From: G965200765 sp965200765
GTDB lineage: Bacteria; Pseudomonadota; Gammaproteobacteria; Arenicellales; JAJDZL01
Reading direction: 5' to 3'
DNA length: 64,000 bases
Assembly: GCA_965200765.1 (NCBI GenBank)
Contig: OZ241380.1
Span: 1,116,001 to 1,180,000, forward strand
Positions 25,493 to 34,874 of this stretch are shown here, piece by piece; position 1 is the first letter of the stretch, and each line of letters starts with the position of its first letter. Position numbers and translations under genes: made by a program. The notes under the pieces were generated by a model. That model had not been told where the DNA came from. It did no database searches and was given only the letters and a program-made list of their open reading frames with translations.

Positions 25493-27268
25493 ATGTCAAA
25501 TCACACACCCGAATTGACTGACAACCCGCAAGTATTCGAGCAGGCTGGACAACTCAGTGAGTTGACGACCCAGTGGAGACGAGTATTGGAAGTAATTATG
25601 AATACCGAAAGCAAGCAAGATTCTGTTAATTTTTCTTTGGACCTCAGTGAATTGTTCGCCAAAGCGTTGGCAGGCAATGTAATTCAACCGGACAAGTTGC
25701 TGGAAGCAAACACTGCAGCATTTGACCAATACTCGAAACTGTTTGGTTATGTCTGGAGTAAATCTTTGGGAACCAATGCCGAGCCAGTGATTGAAACAGA
25801 AGTCGGTGACCCGAGGTTTCGGTCAAAACACTGGAGCGAGAACCTTTGGTTCGATACGTTGAAACAGTCTTACTTGATCGGTTCGGAGTACTTTCACTCA
25901 CTCTGTCAAACCACCGACCATCTTTCGGAGAAAGAGGCCAAAAAGGTTGATTTTTTCACCAGGCAGTTCACGGATGCCCTTGCACCGACAAATATCGCAA
26001 TGCTGAATCCGGAGGTGATTCAACAAGCGATGAAAACGAACGGGCAGAGCATTATTGACGGCATGAAAAATCTGGCTGATGATCTGGAAGCCGGAACTGG
26101 CGTAAAGATGGTGGATCGCAGTGAGTTCAAGCTTGGAGTCGATATTGCTTCAACTCCGGGCAAGGTGATCGCCAGAAACAAACTGGCCGAACTGATTCAG
26201 TACTCTCCCACTACTGAGCAAGTGTACGAAAAGCCAATTCTGATCATTCCGCCGTGGATCAACAAGTATTACATCCTGGACCTGAAAAGGAAAAATTCCT
26301 ATATCGGTTGGCTGGTAGAGCAGGGTTTTACAGTGTTTGTAATCTCATGGATCAACCCGGACGGCTCCTATCGCGAGATCGAGTTCGAAGATTATCTGAA
26401 AGTTGGACCCCTGTGGGCCTTGGAAGAAATTGAAGCGGCAACCGGATCCAGGGAAGTAAATGCAATTGGCTATTGTCTGGGCGGAACGTTGCTTTCAATT
26501 CTGCTAGCATATCTGGCGGCGCATAAGCAGAACCGCATTGCAAGTGCTACATTCTTCACCTCAATGATTGATTTTGGTGAACCCGGCGATTTGGGTGTGT
26601 TTGTGGATGATTCCAGTGTATCTCAATTGGAATCGATGATGCAGAAAACCGGTTATCTGGATGGCAAGTCTATGGCTTCCACTTTCAATATGATGCGGGC
26701 GAATGACCTGATTTGGCATTTTGTGGTCAACAACTACCTGCTTGGAAAATCACCGGGTTCCTTCGACCTTTTGTACTGGAATTCCGATTCGACCCGAATG
26801 CCGGCCAAAATGCATAGCTGGTACCTGAAAAACATGTATGTTGAAAATAACCTGTGCAAGCCGAACGGTATAACATTGCTGGATACGCCGATTGATTTGT
26901 CGCTGGTCAAGACTCCTTGTTACTTCCTGTCAACAGAACTGGACCATATCTCGCCTTGGAAATCTACGTATACCGGTGCCAAGTTGCTCAAAGGCAGTGT
27001 GAAATTTGTACTTGGTGAATCGGGACATATTGCCGGGGTTATCAACCCGCCTGCGAAGAACAAGTATGGCTACTATACGACTCGGAGACGATTGCCGGCC
27101 ACACCGGATCGATGGCTTGAAACGGCAACGTATCAGGCAGGCTCATGGTGGCCGCACTGGAACAAATGGGTTTCGGCTCATTCCGGTTCCAAGGTTGAAG
27201 CCAGACAACCGGAAACGAATGCGAGACCGCCTCTATGCGATGCCCCGGGTACCTATGTTCTGATGTAA
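25493..27268 (+). CDS. phaC: class I poly(R)-hydroxyalkanoate synthase
   Basis: A 591-residue PHA synthase that polymerises (R)-3-hydroxyacyl-CoA at the surface of storage granules. The lipase-like box G-Y-C-L-G-G places the catalytic Cys at 328. Also visible: N-terminal NLWFDTLKQSYLIGSEYF, IIPPWINKYYILDL, TVFVISWINPDGSYR, the Asp of TELDHISPW and the His of GESGHIAGVINPP. Length fits class I (PhaC alone). ATG 25493 is preferred over the GTG at 25472. It follows a MaoC hydratase gene; no phaA, phaB or phasin gene is in view. Confidence 0.96.
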   Translation: MSNHTPELTDNPQVFEQAGQLSELTTQWRRVLEVIMNTESKQDSVNFSLDLSELFAKALAGNVIQPDKLLEANTAAFDQYSKLFGYVWSKSLGTNAEPVIETEVGDPRFRSKHWSENLWFDTLKQSYLIGSEYFHSLCQTTDHLSEKEAKKVDFFTRQFTDALAPTNIAMLNPEVIQQAMKTNGQSIIDGMKNLADDLEAGTGVKMVDRSEFKLGVDIASTPGKVIARNKLAELIQYSPTTEQVYEKPILIIPPWINKYYILDLKRKNSYIGWLVEQGFTVFVISWINPDGSYREIEFEDYLKVGPLWALEEIEAATGSREVNAIGYCLGGTLLSILLAYLAAHKQNRIASATFFTSMIDFGEPGDLGVFVDDSSVSQLESMMQKTGYLDGKSMASTFNMMRANDLIWHFVVNNYLLGKSPGSFDLLYWNSDSTRMPAKMHSWYLKNMYVENNLCKPNGITLLDTPIDLSLVKTPCYFLSTELDHISPWKSTYTGAKLLKGSVKFVLGESGHIAGVINPPAKNKYGYYTTRRRLPATPDRWLETATYQAGSWWPHWNKWVSAHSGSKVEARQPETNARPPLCDAPGTYVLM

Positions 27269-27292
27269 GCTGGTATGAGTTGGCGGATGCGA

Positions 27293-28090
27293 CTACGACC
27301 AGTTTGGTTTGCGTTTCTCGATAAACGCGTTGATACCCTCGGTCGTTGAACTCAATGTCATGTTGCAAGTCATGGTGTCGCTTGCGTTCTTGTATGCAGA
27401 CTCGACCTCCTGGTCGATTTGCTGATAGAACAACTGTTTCCCCAATGCCAGTACTTCGCGGGGTTTTTCAGCAATTTTCTGGGCCAAGGCCGTTGTTTCA
27501 GCTTCAAGGTTATCCGGTTTGACTGCTTTATTGACCAATCCCTTTTCGACGGCGGCTTCGGCATCAATAAAATCTCCGGTAAACAGCATTTCAAAGGAAT
27601 GCTTGCGGGAAACATTGCGACTCAATGCGACGCTGGGAGTCGAACAGAACAGCCCAAGATTAATGCCTGAAACTGCAAATTTTGCCTTGTCTGATGCGAC
27701 AGCCAAGTCGCAATTTGCAACAAGTTGGCAACCGGCCGCAGTAGCAATTCCCTGGACTTGTGCAATTACCGGTTGGGGAAGGCGAGTCATGGACAACATC
27801 ATGCGGTTGCACTGCTGGAGAATTTTATCGACCATCTTCGATTCGGATGCCTGCACTTCCTTCAGATCATGGCCGGCGCAAAACGCTTTGCCGTTCGCGG
27901 CGAGAATGATGACTTTGACAGTTTCATCATCGGCCAGTTCATCGAAAGTATTCTGGAGCATGGACAACATGTCTTGTGAAAGAGGGTTATACTGGTCAGG
28001 TCTGTTCAGCGTCAACTTGGCAATGCCGCCGTTGTCTTCTCTGTACAACAAAGGAAATTCAGTGGTTGTGTCAATGGCTAAATTGGTCAT
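27293..28090 (-). CDS. crotonase-superfamily protein (ECHDC3-like) lacking canonical hydratase glutamates
   Basis: A 265-residue crotonase-fold protein: N-R-P-D-Q-Y-N-P-L-S, the oxyanion segment FCAGHDLKE, and V-Q-G-I-A-T-A-A-G-C-Q-L-V-A-N-C-D-L-A-V-A. At the two catalytic-glutamate positions of enoyl-CoA hydratase it has Gln (in GCQLVA) and a hydrophobic/Cys stretch (GLFCSTP), as in ECHDC3-type proteins. Hydratase activity is therefore doubtful; another CoA-thioester reaction is more likely. It converges with phaC and diverges from a thioesterase gene. Confidence 0.82.
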   Translation of the reverse strand: MTNLAIDTTTEFPLLYREDNGGIAKLTLNRPDQYNPLSQDMLSMLQNTFDELADDETVKVIILAANGKAFCAGHDLKEVQASESKMVDKILQQCNRMMLSMTRLPQPVIAQVQGIATAAGCQLVANCDLAVASDKAKFAVSGINLGLFCSTPSVALSRNVSRKHSFEMLFTGDFIDAEAAVEKGLVNKAVKPDNLEAETTALAQKIAEKPREVLALGKQLFYQQIDQEVESAYKNASDTMTCNMTLSSTTEGINAFIEKRKPNWS

Positions 28091-28161
28091 GAAGTTCTCT
28101 CGGTTTCGGATAGGATTGATGAAGCTTATTGTAGCCTGTTATTCGAATTTGGGCAAGTAAA

Positions 28162-28581
28162 ATGTCAAATGTATCAATAGAAGAGTTTCGGGAATTTGCT
28201 ACCCGTCATGTACCGCTCACAAAAAAACTTGGATTTGTCATAGACAACCTGAACGAACGTGAATGCCTGGTTCGAGCAAAATACCAAGACGATTTTCTCA
28301 GGCCGGGCGGAACAATATCCGGTCCGATCATGATGGCACTGGCGGATTTTGCGATGTATGGTGCAATCATTGGACGGGCCGGAGAAGTACAACAGGCCGT
28401 GACTGCCAGTTTCAACATCAACTTCCTGATACGACCCGAACCGGGAGATATTGTTGCCAGAGCGCAAGTGCTCAAGATGGGCAAGCGTTTGGCCGTGGGT
28501 ACAGTTGATTTACTTGGAAATCAGGACAACCAGCTGGTTGCCCATGCGACTTGTACCTATTCGTTGCCAAGCAACAATTAA
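28162..28581 (+). CDS. PaaI-family hot-dog thioesterase
   Basis: A 139-residue single hot-dog protein with the PaaI/YdiI pattern: R-P-G-G-T-I-S-G-P-I-M-M-A-L-A-D-F-A-M-Y, in which the Asp is the likely catalytic residue, followed by TASFNINFLIRPEPGDIVARA. Such enzymes hydrolyse acyl- or aryl-CoA thioesters. It is next to crotonase, PHA synthase and CoA ligase genes, consistent with CoA release in acyl-CoA metabolism. Monocistronic, 99 bases before the dehalogenase. Confidence 0.83.
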   Translation: MSNVSIEEFREFATRHVPLTKKLGFVIDNLNERECLVRAKYQDDFLRPGGTISGPIMMALADFAMYGAIIGRAGEVQQAVTASFNINFLIRPEPGDIVARAQVLKMGKRLAVGTVDLLGNQDNQLVAHATCTYSLPSNN

Positions 28582-28680
28582 CCAGTATCGCTCAAAGGAA
28601 GGTATTGAAGTATTTGAACTGTATGACACCCTGATTTGTCGTACATAATGGAAAAATAACTTTTAGGGAGAACTGCACAG

Positions 28681-29358
28681 ATGTTCAAAAATATTCAAGT
28701 TTGTGTTTTCGATGCCTACGGTACCTTGTTTGATGTTCATTCGGCCGCAGGTTTTCATAGCAAAGCATTGGGGAAGTTGGAATCACCGGTGTCCGAGCTT
28801 TGGCGCACCAAGCAGCTTCAATATACCTGGCTTCGAAGCCTGATGGGGAACTACGTGGAATTTTGGACCGTTACAGGAGATGCGCTTGACTATGCTTTGG
28901 AGACGCATGGCGTTCAGGATCCGGAATTACGAAACAACTTGATGGATTCATATCTGAATCTGCAGTGCTTCGATGAAGTGCCTGATGTGTTGCGACTGTT
29001 GAAAAAATCGGGCAAGTCTACTGCAATCCTTTCGAATGGCTCGCCCTACATGCTGAATCCGGTCATCAAGAATTCCGGGATATCCGAATATCTGGATGCC
29101 TGCATTTCAGTTGATGAAATTGGCATCTACAAACCTGTGCCGAAAGTTTACGATTTGGCTTGCAAACGATTTGGAGTCAAACCGGAAGAAATTTGTTTTT
29201 TGTCTTCCAATTGTTGGGATGCAATTGGTGCGGCTTCATTTGGATTTCAGGTTGCCTGGGTGAACCGGTACAATCAGCAATTGGATCGAATGTCAATCGA
29301 ACTGCAAGCGGAAATCAAGGATTTGACTGAGCTTCCGGCATTGTTGGGTATCACATAA
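28681..29358 (+). CDS. L-2-haloacid dehalogenase (HAD type II)
   Basis: A 225-residue HAD hydrolase. The nucleophile is Asp11 in VFDAYGTLFD; motif II is SNGSPYML; the motif III lysine is in YKPVPKVY; motif IV is LSSNCWDAIGAASFG, with the N-x-W-D arrangement typical of haloacid dehalogenases rather than phosphatases. It also carries W-R-x-K-Q-L-Q-Y-T-W-L-R-S-L-M-G-x-Y, a hallmark of the type II group. It would convert L-2-haloacids such as chloroacetate to hydroxy acids. A clear AGGGAG ribosome-binding site precedes the ATG. Confidence 0.88.
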   Translation: MFKNIQVCVFDAYGTLFDVHSAAGFHSKALGKLESPVSELWRTKQLQYTWLRSLMGNYVEFWTVTGDALDYALETHGVQDPELRNNLMDSYLNLQCFDEVPDVLRLLKKSGKSTAILSNGSPYMLNPVIKNSGISEYLDACISVDEIGIYKPVPKVYDLACKRFGVKPEEICFLSSNCWDAIGAASFGFQVAWVNRYNQQLDRMSIELQAEIKDLTELPALLGIT

Positions 29359-29379
29359 CACAGTTTCAAATTCTTCCAG

Positions 29380-29925
29380 TTATGGATTTCGGCGTTGTTT
29401 TCGGTCCGCGCAGGTGCTGCACAGCAGATCGGAAAAGGGATCGAATTCAAGATTTGGATAAACTCGCCATTCATCTGGTGGATTGAATCCACCGCGCCAA
29501 ACTCCGGCCATTTGATTCTTTGCCGAGTTCTCCTCCCTTGAGTACTGCTCCATTGCAGGTACGGTCAAGGCCCAGCCTTCAAGAACTAGCTGTTGTGCAA
29601 TATTGAATTCCGCGTTCTTGCAAATGACAAAGGCCACTGAATCTTGTTTGTCAACTGATTCGCATTTCACATCATTCGTGTTGAGCAGCTGGTGCAACCG
29701 CAATGTAGCGGCGGCACCACAAGTCCATTTTTCGTTGTTCGCCAAACATTTGGCGGTGCTTATCGGTACAGCGATTCCGTGCAGCACGAGTGTCTCGCCA
29801 TCGACTTCGATTGCATTGCCATTCAATATCCTGAACTGACCCGCATTCGCGGATCCGACCATGCCTGAAACAGACAAAGCAAGCACAATTGCGACCATTC
29901 TGAAGAGTTGTAAACTGTTTGCCAT
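29380..29925 (-). CDS. secreted SNase-like protein with degenerate active site
   Basis: About 181 residues from ATG 29925, which is preferred over the upstream 29979 because it begins a normal signal peptide (MANSLQLFRMVAIVLALSV, ending near ANA-G). The mature part looks like a thermonuclease (SNase) OB fold: F-R-I-L-N-G-N-A-I-E-V-D-G-E-T-L-V-L-H-G-I-A-V-P. The canonical D-G-D-T motif reads N-G-N-A and the GIDAPE motif is GIAVP, so nuclease activity is unlikely. Four or more cysteines suggest disulfides in the periplasm. It overlaps no gene but is divergent from the dioxygenase. Confidence 0.68.
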   Translation of the reverse strand: MANSLQLFRMVAIVLALSVSGMVGSANAGQFRILNGNAIEVDGETLVLHGIAVPISTAKCLANNEKWTCGAAATLRLHQLLNTNDVKCESVDKQDSVAFVICKNAEFNIAQQLVLEGWALTVPAMEQYSREENSAKNQMAGVWRGGFNPPDEWRVYPNLEFDPFSDLLCSTCADRKQRRNP

Positions 29926-30042
29926 TCGCCAATGAATTAAATTCTTGATTTCAGAGAAAAATTTAACTTTCAATTGCATGCTATAGAATTAAAATATAAG
30001 CGACAAACTGTTTTACCAACAATAACAAATCATTTGGTAGCA

Positions 30043-30912
30043 ATGAAACAAAAACTGACTACTGAGCAGATTGAACACTTCCATGACTTGGGCTATCTGA
30101 TCGCTTCATCCGGGCTTGATGATGACACGCTCAATGCCATGGATTCACAAATTGATTCATGGATTGAAGAAAGCCGAACCTATGAAGCCAATTATGGCGA
30201 AACGATGGATGGCAAGGCGCGCTTTGATCTGGAAGAAGGACACTGTAGCCAAACGCCCAAGTTGCGTCGAGTTGCAAACCCTGTTGATGTATCCGAAGTG
30301 TTCCAGCGCGTACTCTGGGACAGTCCGGTTACGGATATGGTTGCACAACTCATTGGACCAAGCATCAAGTTTCATCACTGCAAGCTCAATATCAAGCTTC
30401 CGAAAATGGATACGGTGGTCTATTATCATCAGGATCATTCGTATGATCCGCATACCAACGACGATATGCTGGCAATTCTGCTGATGCTGGATGAATCAAC
30501 CCCGCTCAATGGTTGCCTGAAAATTGTTCCTGGCTCGCACAAGAAACGATACTCACACTTTCAGGACAACAAGTATGTTGGTCTGATTGACTCGCAACAC
30601 TATGATGAATTCAATCGGGAGGCGGTACCGGTCACCGCGAAGCGGGGAGAGATTTGCTTTATGCACACTTGGTCAGTCCATGGGTCGGAATCAAATCGCT
30701 CCAGTAAACCCCGGCGGCTTCTGATTTGCGACTACGCAAGTGCAGACGCGTTTCCGTTGCTTTCACCAGCGGTGCCATCACCGTACACTGGAATGGTCGT
30801 GCGGGGTGAACCGAGTCCATACGCCCGGCTAACCCAGGATCGTATTGAAATACGAACACCGTATTCTGAAGATTCTTTCTTCGGTGTTCAAGGCCAACCC
30901 TCGGCAACATGA
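30043..30912 (+). CDS. phytanoyl-CoA dioxygenase (PhyH) family protein
   Basis: About 289 residues, a non-haem Fe(II)/2-oxoglutarate dioxygenase. The facial triad is His129-x-Asp131 (YYHQD) and His213 (WSVHGSE), with Arg224/225 for 2-oxoglutarate. The start F-H-D-L-G-Y-L-I and NGCLKIVPGSHKKR are family-typical. ATG 30043 is chosen because LTTEQIEHFHDLGYLI is the usual N-terminus; the frame is open back to 29974. It is followed 19 bases later by a DUF1028 gene. Substrate unknown; related enzymes hydroxylate ectoine, alkylphosphonates or fatty acyl groups. Confidence 0.85.
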   Translation: MKQKLTTEQIEHFHDLGYLIASSGLDDDTLNAMDSQIDSWIEESRTYEANYGETMDGKARFDLEEGHCSQTPKLRRVANPVDVSEVFQRVLWDSPVTDMVAQLIGPSIKFHHCKLNIKLPKMDTVVYYHQDHSYDPHTNDDMLAILLMLDESTPLNGCLKIVPGSHKKRYSHFQDNKYVGLIDSQHYDEFNREAVPVTAKRGEICFMHTWSVHGSESNRSSKPRRLLICDYASADAFPLLSPAVPSPYTGMVVRGEPSPYARLTQDRIEIRTPYSEDSFFGVQGQPSAT

Positions 30913-30931
30913 GGCCGGAGCAAATTTTGTT

Positions 30932-31612
30932 GTGACTTTTTCCATTGTTGGCTTCGATCGAAACAGCGGTGATTTTGGTGTCGCGATCACGACATCCAGT
31001 ATTGCTGTAGGCAGTCGTTGTCCTTGGGTAAGGGCAGGGGTCGGAGCTGTTGCTACCCAGAATATTACCAACCCTTCACTCGGTCCGGCGGTCCTTGATT
31101 TGTTGCAATCGGGCTTGGGAGCAAAAGATGCACTCGCACAGGTTATGGCAGAACAACCGTTCATGGATTTTCGTCAACTGACAATTGTTGACAAAAATGG
31201 TGAGATCGCAGAGTTTACAGGCAAAAATATTCTGGGTACTCACGCAGTCGCTTATGGCGATTGTTGCGTGGCAGCTGGCAATTTGCTTGCGAATACCCGT
31301 GTACCATCTGCCATGGTGGAAAATTTCGAAAGTCGTCAGACGGGCATTCACATTGCAGAAGCATTATTGGAAGCGATAAAAGCAGGGCTTGATGCTGGCG
31401 GTGAACTTGGAGAGGTACATTCAGCGGCATTGCTCACAGCAAGTGAATTTTCATGGCCAGAAGTCAATTTGCGGATTGACTGGCACGATACCGAACCAGT
31501 CAAACAGCTTGAAAGTCTATGGAAAGCCTACGCACCACAACGCGTTGATTACAACAATCGTGCAGTGAATCCGGATGCGGCTCCTTCTTACGGAGTACCA
31601 GGCGACCCCTAA
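30932..31612 (+). CDS. DUF1028 family Ntn-hydrolase-like protein
   Basis: About 226 residues from a GTG at 30932, chosen because MTFSIVGFDRNSGDFGVAI is the standard DUF1028 N-terminus and GGAG lies about 12 bases upstream; the frame is open further back into the previous gene. Signatures are T-x-S-I-A-V-G-S-R-C-P-W, GVGAVATQNITNPSLG, and R-Q-L-T-I-V-D-K-N-G. The fold is related to Ntn hydrolases and genes of this family often sit next to amidohydrolases or transport genes. Function unproven. Likely co-transcribed with the dioxygenase. Confidence 0.8.
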   Translation: MTFSIVGFDRNSGDFGVAITTSSIAVGSRCPWVRAGVGAVATQNITNPSLGPAVLDLLQSGLGAKDALAQVMAEQPFMDFRQLTIVDKNGEIAEFTGKNILGTHAVAYGDCCVAAGNLLANTRVPSAMVENFESRQTGIHIAEALLEAIKAGLDAGGELGEVHSAALLTASEFSWPEVNLRIDWHDTEPVKQLESLWKAYAPQRVDYNNRAVNPDAAPSYGVPGDP

Positions 31613-31627
31613 GCAAAAAGATTGACC

Positions 31628-32431
31628 TCAAAGCGAGGCTTCAATGATTTGAAGACACTCGTTGTGCAGTTCGGGATTCGCTGACGCGAGTACCTGCCCA
31701 TTGCAATCCAGGGTAAGAGGGTTGCCTTGCCAGTCGGTTATGACTCCTTTGGCACACTCCACTACCGGCACCAGCGCCATGATATCGTGTGGCTTCATAT
31801 TGGCTTCCATCACAACATCTGCCTTGCCCGTAGCGAGTAGTCCATACGCATAGCAATCAACACCGTATCGACGACGCTTTGCTTTTTCGGTTACCGCGTA
31901 AAACGCGCGCAACTCATCGGTATCGAACATATCTGGCGAGGTAGCAAAAACAATTGAAAATTCAAGTTGTTGATTCGGGTTGCTTGAACATACTTGTTCT
32001 TGCCAAGTTGTTCTGTGGTGCTTCGCACCAACCCATCGACCGCCCAGCGCAGGATGGTCAATGATTCCGATTACCGGTACCTTCTTGTAAAGCAAACTGA
32101 TCAGAATTCCGAACGTCGGTATTCCATGAACGAATGCGGTTGTTCCGTCAATCGGATCAATACACCAAACCCAGTCTCGGTCCAAGTTGGATGCTCCATA
32201 TTCTTCTCCCCAAAATCCGTGTTCGGGAAATTTTTCTTCCACCATGGATTTTGCAGTCAATTCAATATTCTGGTCTGCAAGAGTGATGTATGTATCATCC
32301 ATTTTTTCGCTTGGTTGCATGAATTTTCGATAGTACCGGAGTGCTATCGGTCGAGCACAGTCCGCTATGGAAACTGCAAAACTCAGCAACGTGGAGATTG
32401 TTTCCTCGTCAGGATAAGAATTTGAACTCAT
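31628..32431 (-). CDS. inositol monophosphatase-family phosphatase (HisN-like)
   Basis: A 267-residue metal-dependent phosphatase. Motifs are G-F-W-G-E-E-Y-G with metal-ligand Glu, W-C-I-D-P-I-D-G-T-T-A-F-V-H-G-I-P-T-F-G, and the C-terminal YAYGLLATGKADVVMEANMKPHDIMALVPVV, where the Asp supports the active site. The proportions resemble the HisN-type histidinol-phosphatase subgroup rather than SuhB. No his genes are adjacent, so the substrate is uncertain. Confidence 0.85.
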   Translation of the reverse strand: MSSNSYPDEETISTLLSFAVSIADCARPIALRYYRKFMQPSEKMDDTYITLADQNIELTAKSMVEEKFPEHGFWGEEYGASNLDRDWVWCIDPIDGTTAFVHGIPTFGILISLLYKKVPVIGIIDHPALGGRWVGAKHHRTTWQEQVCSSNPNQQLEFSIVFATSPDMFDTDELRAFYAVTEKAKRRRYGVDCYAYGLLATGKADVVMEANMKPHDIMALVPVVECAKGVITDWQGNPLTLDCNGQVLASANPELHNECLQIIEASL

Positions 32432-32515
32432 GGTGGTTCCGTCCCCCGATAGCGGACATCGAATGTACTTGAAACGAACCGGATACGGATCGCTAATGTT
32501 CTGCGAACCGATTTG

Positions 32516-33577
32516 TCAATAGGCTTTCCAGGAATCTGTGACCGGTTTCAAATCCGAATTGTCACCTGCTATAAACTCTTGCTCGCATCGAAATTTCATG
32601 CGAGTGGATTCCAGCCAGGCAATATTCCCCAGAACTTTGTCGTTCTTTTGGGGAACCTGATTCAACGTCGGAATAATCTGCCGATTATGATATTGTTGAA
32701 AAATCTGCAACATCAATTGCTCCACCTTGGAGCTGGGATTCACAACATTCAGGCCAATTTTTTTGGCCTCCTTTCGACCGATACGATATTGATGCGACAT
32801 GTAGTTGTCGCACAGAGTGTCTATGATTTCATTGATTCTTTGCGAATCCCGGCTTGCATCCATGTGTGTTTCAAGACACTGGCGGGCCGTGAGTTTTGAA
32901 AGTTCATAGCTTTGCTGGATTCCTCCAATCGCCAACGGATGAATTTTGTCGAACAATGCAGTCAGAATTTGTGCCCATGATTCCGGAGTGGCAGGACCAT
33001 GTTGCTCAATTGAATCCTGTATGAATTTCATTGCATGTCGCAAATCTTGTACCGAAACAGGTTCAGGATTTTCTTGTTGTTCGCTCTTGGGCAGCAATGG
33101 ATGAATTCGATGGGGGTCAATCGGACCCAAGTACCCCATGCTTGACATGACAATCTCGTCAGCACCCAATGCGAATGTTGTTCCGGCACTCAGTGCCATG
33201 TAGGGCACCAACACGGAAAATCGCGGTGCATGTTCGCGAATCAGAGAAACAAGTCGCCCCGGACATTCCGTATCTCCACCAGCGGTATTCAGGAGAATAT
33301 CAACTCCATCGTTGCCCGGAACTTTCAACAACTGGTCCATGAACGGAAGATCGACAGCTACTGACATTTTTGCCATGTGCGTAGTCCAGTAGACAATCAA
33401 TGGTCGTCGACGTTCGGTTTCAATTGCCTTAAGCAATTCATCAGCTGCAGGCGGTTTTTTATTGCCCTGAGCCGACGGTTCGGAACCATTGCCAGTTCTC
33501 GTTATACCGTTTCCACCGGAACCATTAGACTTTCCGTATCTCGATATTTCAGGCAGTTGCCATTTCTGCTTGCTCAT
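32516..33577 (-). CDS. SDH-type ClpP-fold serine protease (PF01972-like)
   Basis: A 353-residue protein with a low-complexity Gly/Asn/Ser N-terminus (residues about 14-40) and a ClpP/crotonase-like core: V-D-I-L-L-N-T-A-G-G-D-T, VLVPYMALSAGTTFALGADEIVMSSMGYLGPIDPH. The serine in L-S-A-G-T, the nearby Asp and the His after GPIDP fit the Ser-Asp-His arrangement of the SDH proteinase family related to SppA. No signal peptide is present, although family members are often membrane-associated. Monocistronic, with divergent genes on its 5' side. Confidence 0.78.
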   Translation of the reverse strand: MSKQKWQLPEISRYGKSNGSGGNGITRTGNGSEPSAQGNKKPPAADELLKAIETERRRPLIVYWTTHMAKMSVAVDLPFMDQLLKVPGNDGVDILLNTAGGDTECPGRLVSLIREHAPRFSVLVPYMALSAGTTFALGADEIVMSSMGYLGPIDPHRIHPLLPKSEQQENPEPVSVQDLRHAMKFIQDSIEQHGPATPESWAQILTALFDKIHPLAIGGIQQSYELSKLTARQCLETHMDASRDSQRINEIIDTLCDNYMSHQYRIGRKEAKKIGLNVVNPSSKVEQLMLQIFQQYHNRQIIPTLNQVPQKNDKVLGNIAWLESTRMKFRCEQEFIAGDNSDLKPVTDSWKAY

Positions 33578-33779
33578 AACTTGTTTTGATTGAACCAGTG
33601 TTGGATGGAATTTCGTTCAAATTTTATTTTACAGCATGGCAGTGTAACAGATTTCTAAAATATACTACTTGGCAAAATAGTTATACAGGTTGACATGCTT
33701 CAAATGGCAGGTCACAAGTTGTTGCTCTGGACTATGCAAACCACGATTCCAAAATCTACACACACTGAAAGTCTAGCCC

Positions 33780-34874
33780 ATGCGATTTGAATCATCCTTG
33801 TTTAGCCCCATCTCGTTCAGAGGCTTGCAGTTGCGAAACCGAATCATGGTTTCGCCGATGTGTCAGTACTCCTCGCACAATGGATGTGTTTCCGACTGGC
33901 ACAAGATGCATCTGGGTCAATTTGCAGTGTCCGGTGCGGGCTTGTTGATTGTTGAAATGACGAATGTGGAACCACGCGGCCGTATCAGTCCGAAATGTGC
34001 CGGTTTGTATGACGAGGCGACCGAAGTTGCATTCAGGGAAGTGGTGGATTTTTGCAAGCATTACGGTCATGTGCCAATAGGAGTGCAGTTGGCCCATGCT
34101 GGACGCAAAGCATCTACGGCACCGCCCTGGGAAGGGCGAACCTCCTTGCAACCGAACCATGGCGGATGGCAACCGGTTGCACCTTCCGCAATTCCTTATA
34201 ACAACTCTGCACTGGTTCCAGGCGAGTTGACGGAGCAGGAAGTTTTTGAACTGGTTGACAAGTTTGTCGAGTCAGCTAGCCGAGCCGAACGGGTTGGCTT
34301 CGACGCAATTGAGTTGCATGCCGCGCATGGCTATCTTCTTCACCAGTTTTTGTCGCCGCTCTCCAACCACAGAAGTGACCAGTTCGGGGGTACCCCGGAG
34401 AATCGCATGCGGTTTCCCTTAAGCGTTTTTCGGGAAGTTCGTGCAGTTTGGCCAGATGACAAGCCGCTGGGCGTTCGAGTATCTGCAACCGATGGAATCG
34501 AAGGTGGCCTGGATCTGAATCAAACGATTGAGTTTGCCAAAGAATTGAAAAAACTGGGTTGTGACTGGATTGATGTTTCAAGTGGCGGTCTTGCGGGTCA
34601 TCAGGATGTGAGCCCGGGTCCTGGTTATCAGGTGAATCTTTCCCGAGCTGTTCGGATTCAAGCGGATATTCCAACCATTGCAGTAGGGATGATTACGGAA
34701 CCGGTGCAGGCCGAGCAGATTGTTCGGTCCGGCGATGCGGATGTCGTTGCGCTTGCAAGAGGGATGCTATTCAACCCGCGCTGGGTTTGGCATGCGGCCG
34801 AAGTGCTGGGGGCCAAAGCCGAATATCCCAATCAATATCTGCGTTGCCAACCATCTTTCGGTCTTCGAACATGA
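33780..34874 (+). CDS. Old Yellow Enzyme-family NADH:flavin oxidoreductase
   Basis: A 364-residue FMN TIM barrel of the YqjM/XenA thermophilic-like class: start S-P-I-S-F-R-G-L-Q-L-R-N-R-I-M-V-S-P-M-C-Q-Y with the class-specific Cys near the FMN, Q-L-A-H-A-G-R-K-A-S-T, ELHAAHGYLLHQFLSPLSN-x-R, the FGG-ENR motif and VALARGMLFNPRW. These enzymes reduce activated C=C bonds. It is followed after 40 bases by a multi-domain iron-sulfur flavoprotein reductase and then an SDR, suggesting a three-gene redox operon. Confidence 0.9.
   Translation: MRFESSLFSPISFRGLQLRNRIMVSPMCQYSSHNGCVSDWHKMHLGQFAVSGAGLLIVEMTNVEPRGRISPKCAGLYDEATEVAFREVVDFCKHYGHVPIGVQLAHAGRKASTAPPWEGRTSLQPNHGGWQPVAPSAIPYNNSALVPGELTEQEVFELVDKFVESASRAERVGFDAIELHAAHGYLLHQFLSPLSNHRSDQFGGTPENRMRFPLSVFREVRAVWPDDKPLGVRVSATDGIEGGLDLNQTIEFAKELKKLGCDWIDVSSGGLAGHQDVSPGPGYQVNLSRAVRIQADIPTIAVGMITEPVQAEQIVRSGDADVVALARGMLFNPRWVWHAAEVLGAKAEYPNQYLRCQPSFGLRT

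Noticed and set aside
4893..28090. A complete DMSP (dmdABCD) pathway in this window
   Set aside because: DmdB-like and DmdC-like enzymes belong to broad families, the crotonase lacks hydratase residues, and dmdA is absent, so the pathway is not supported.
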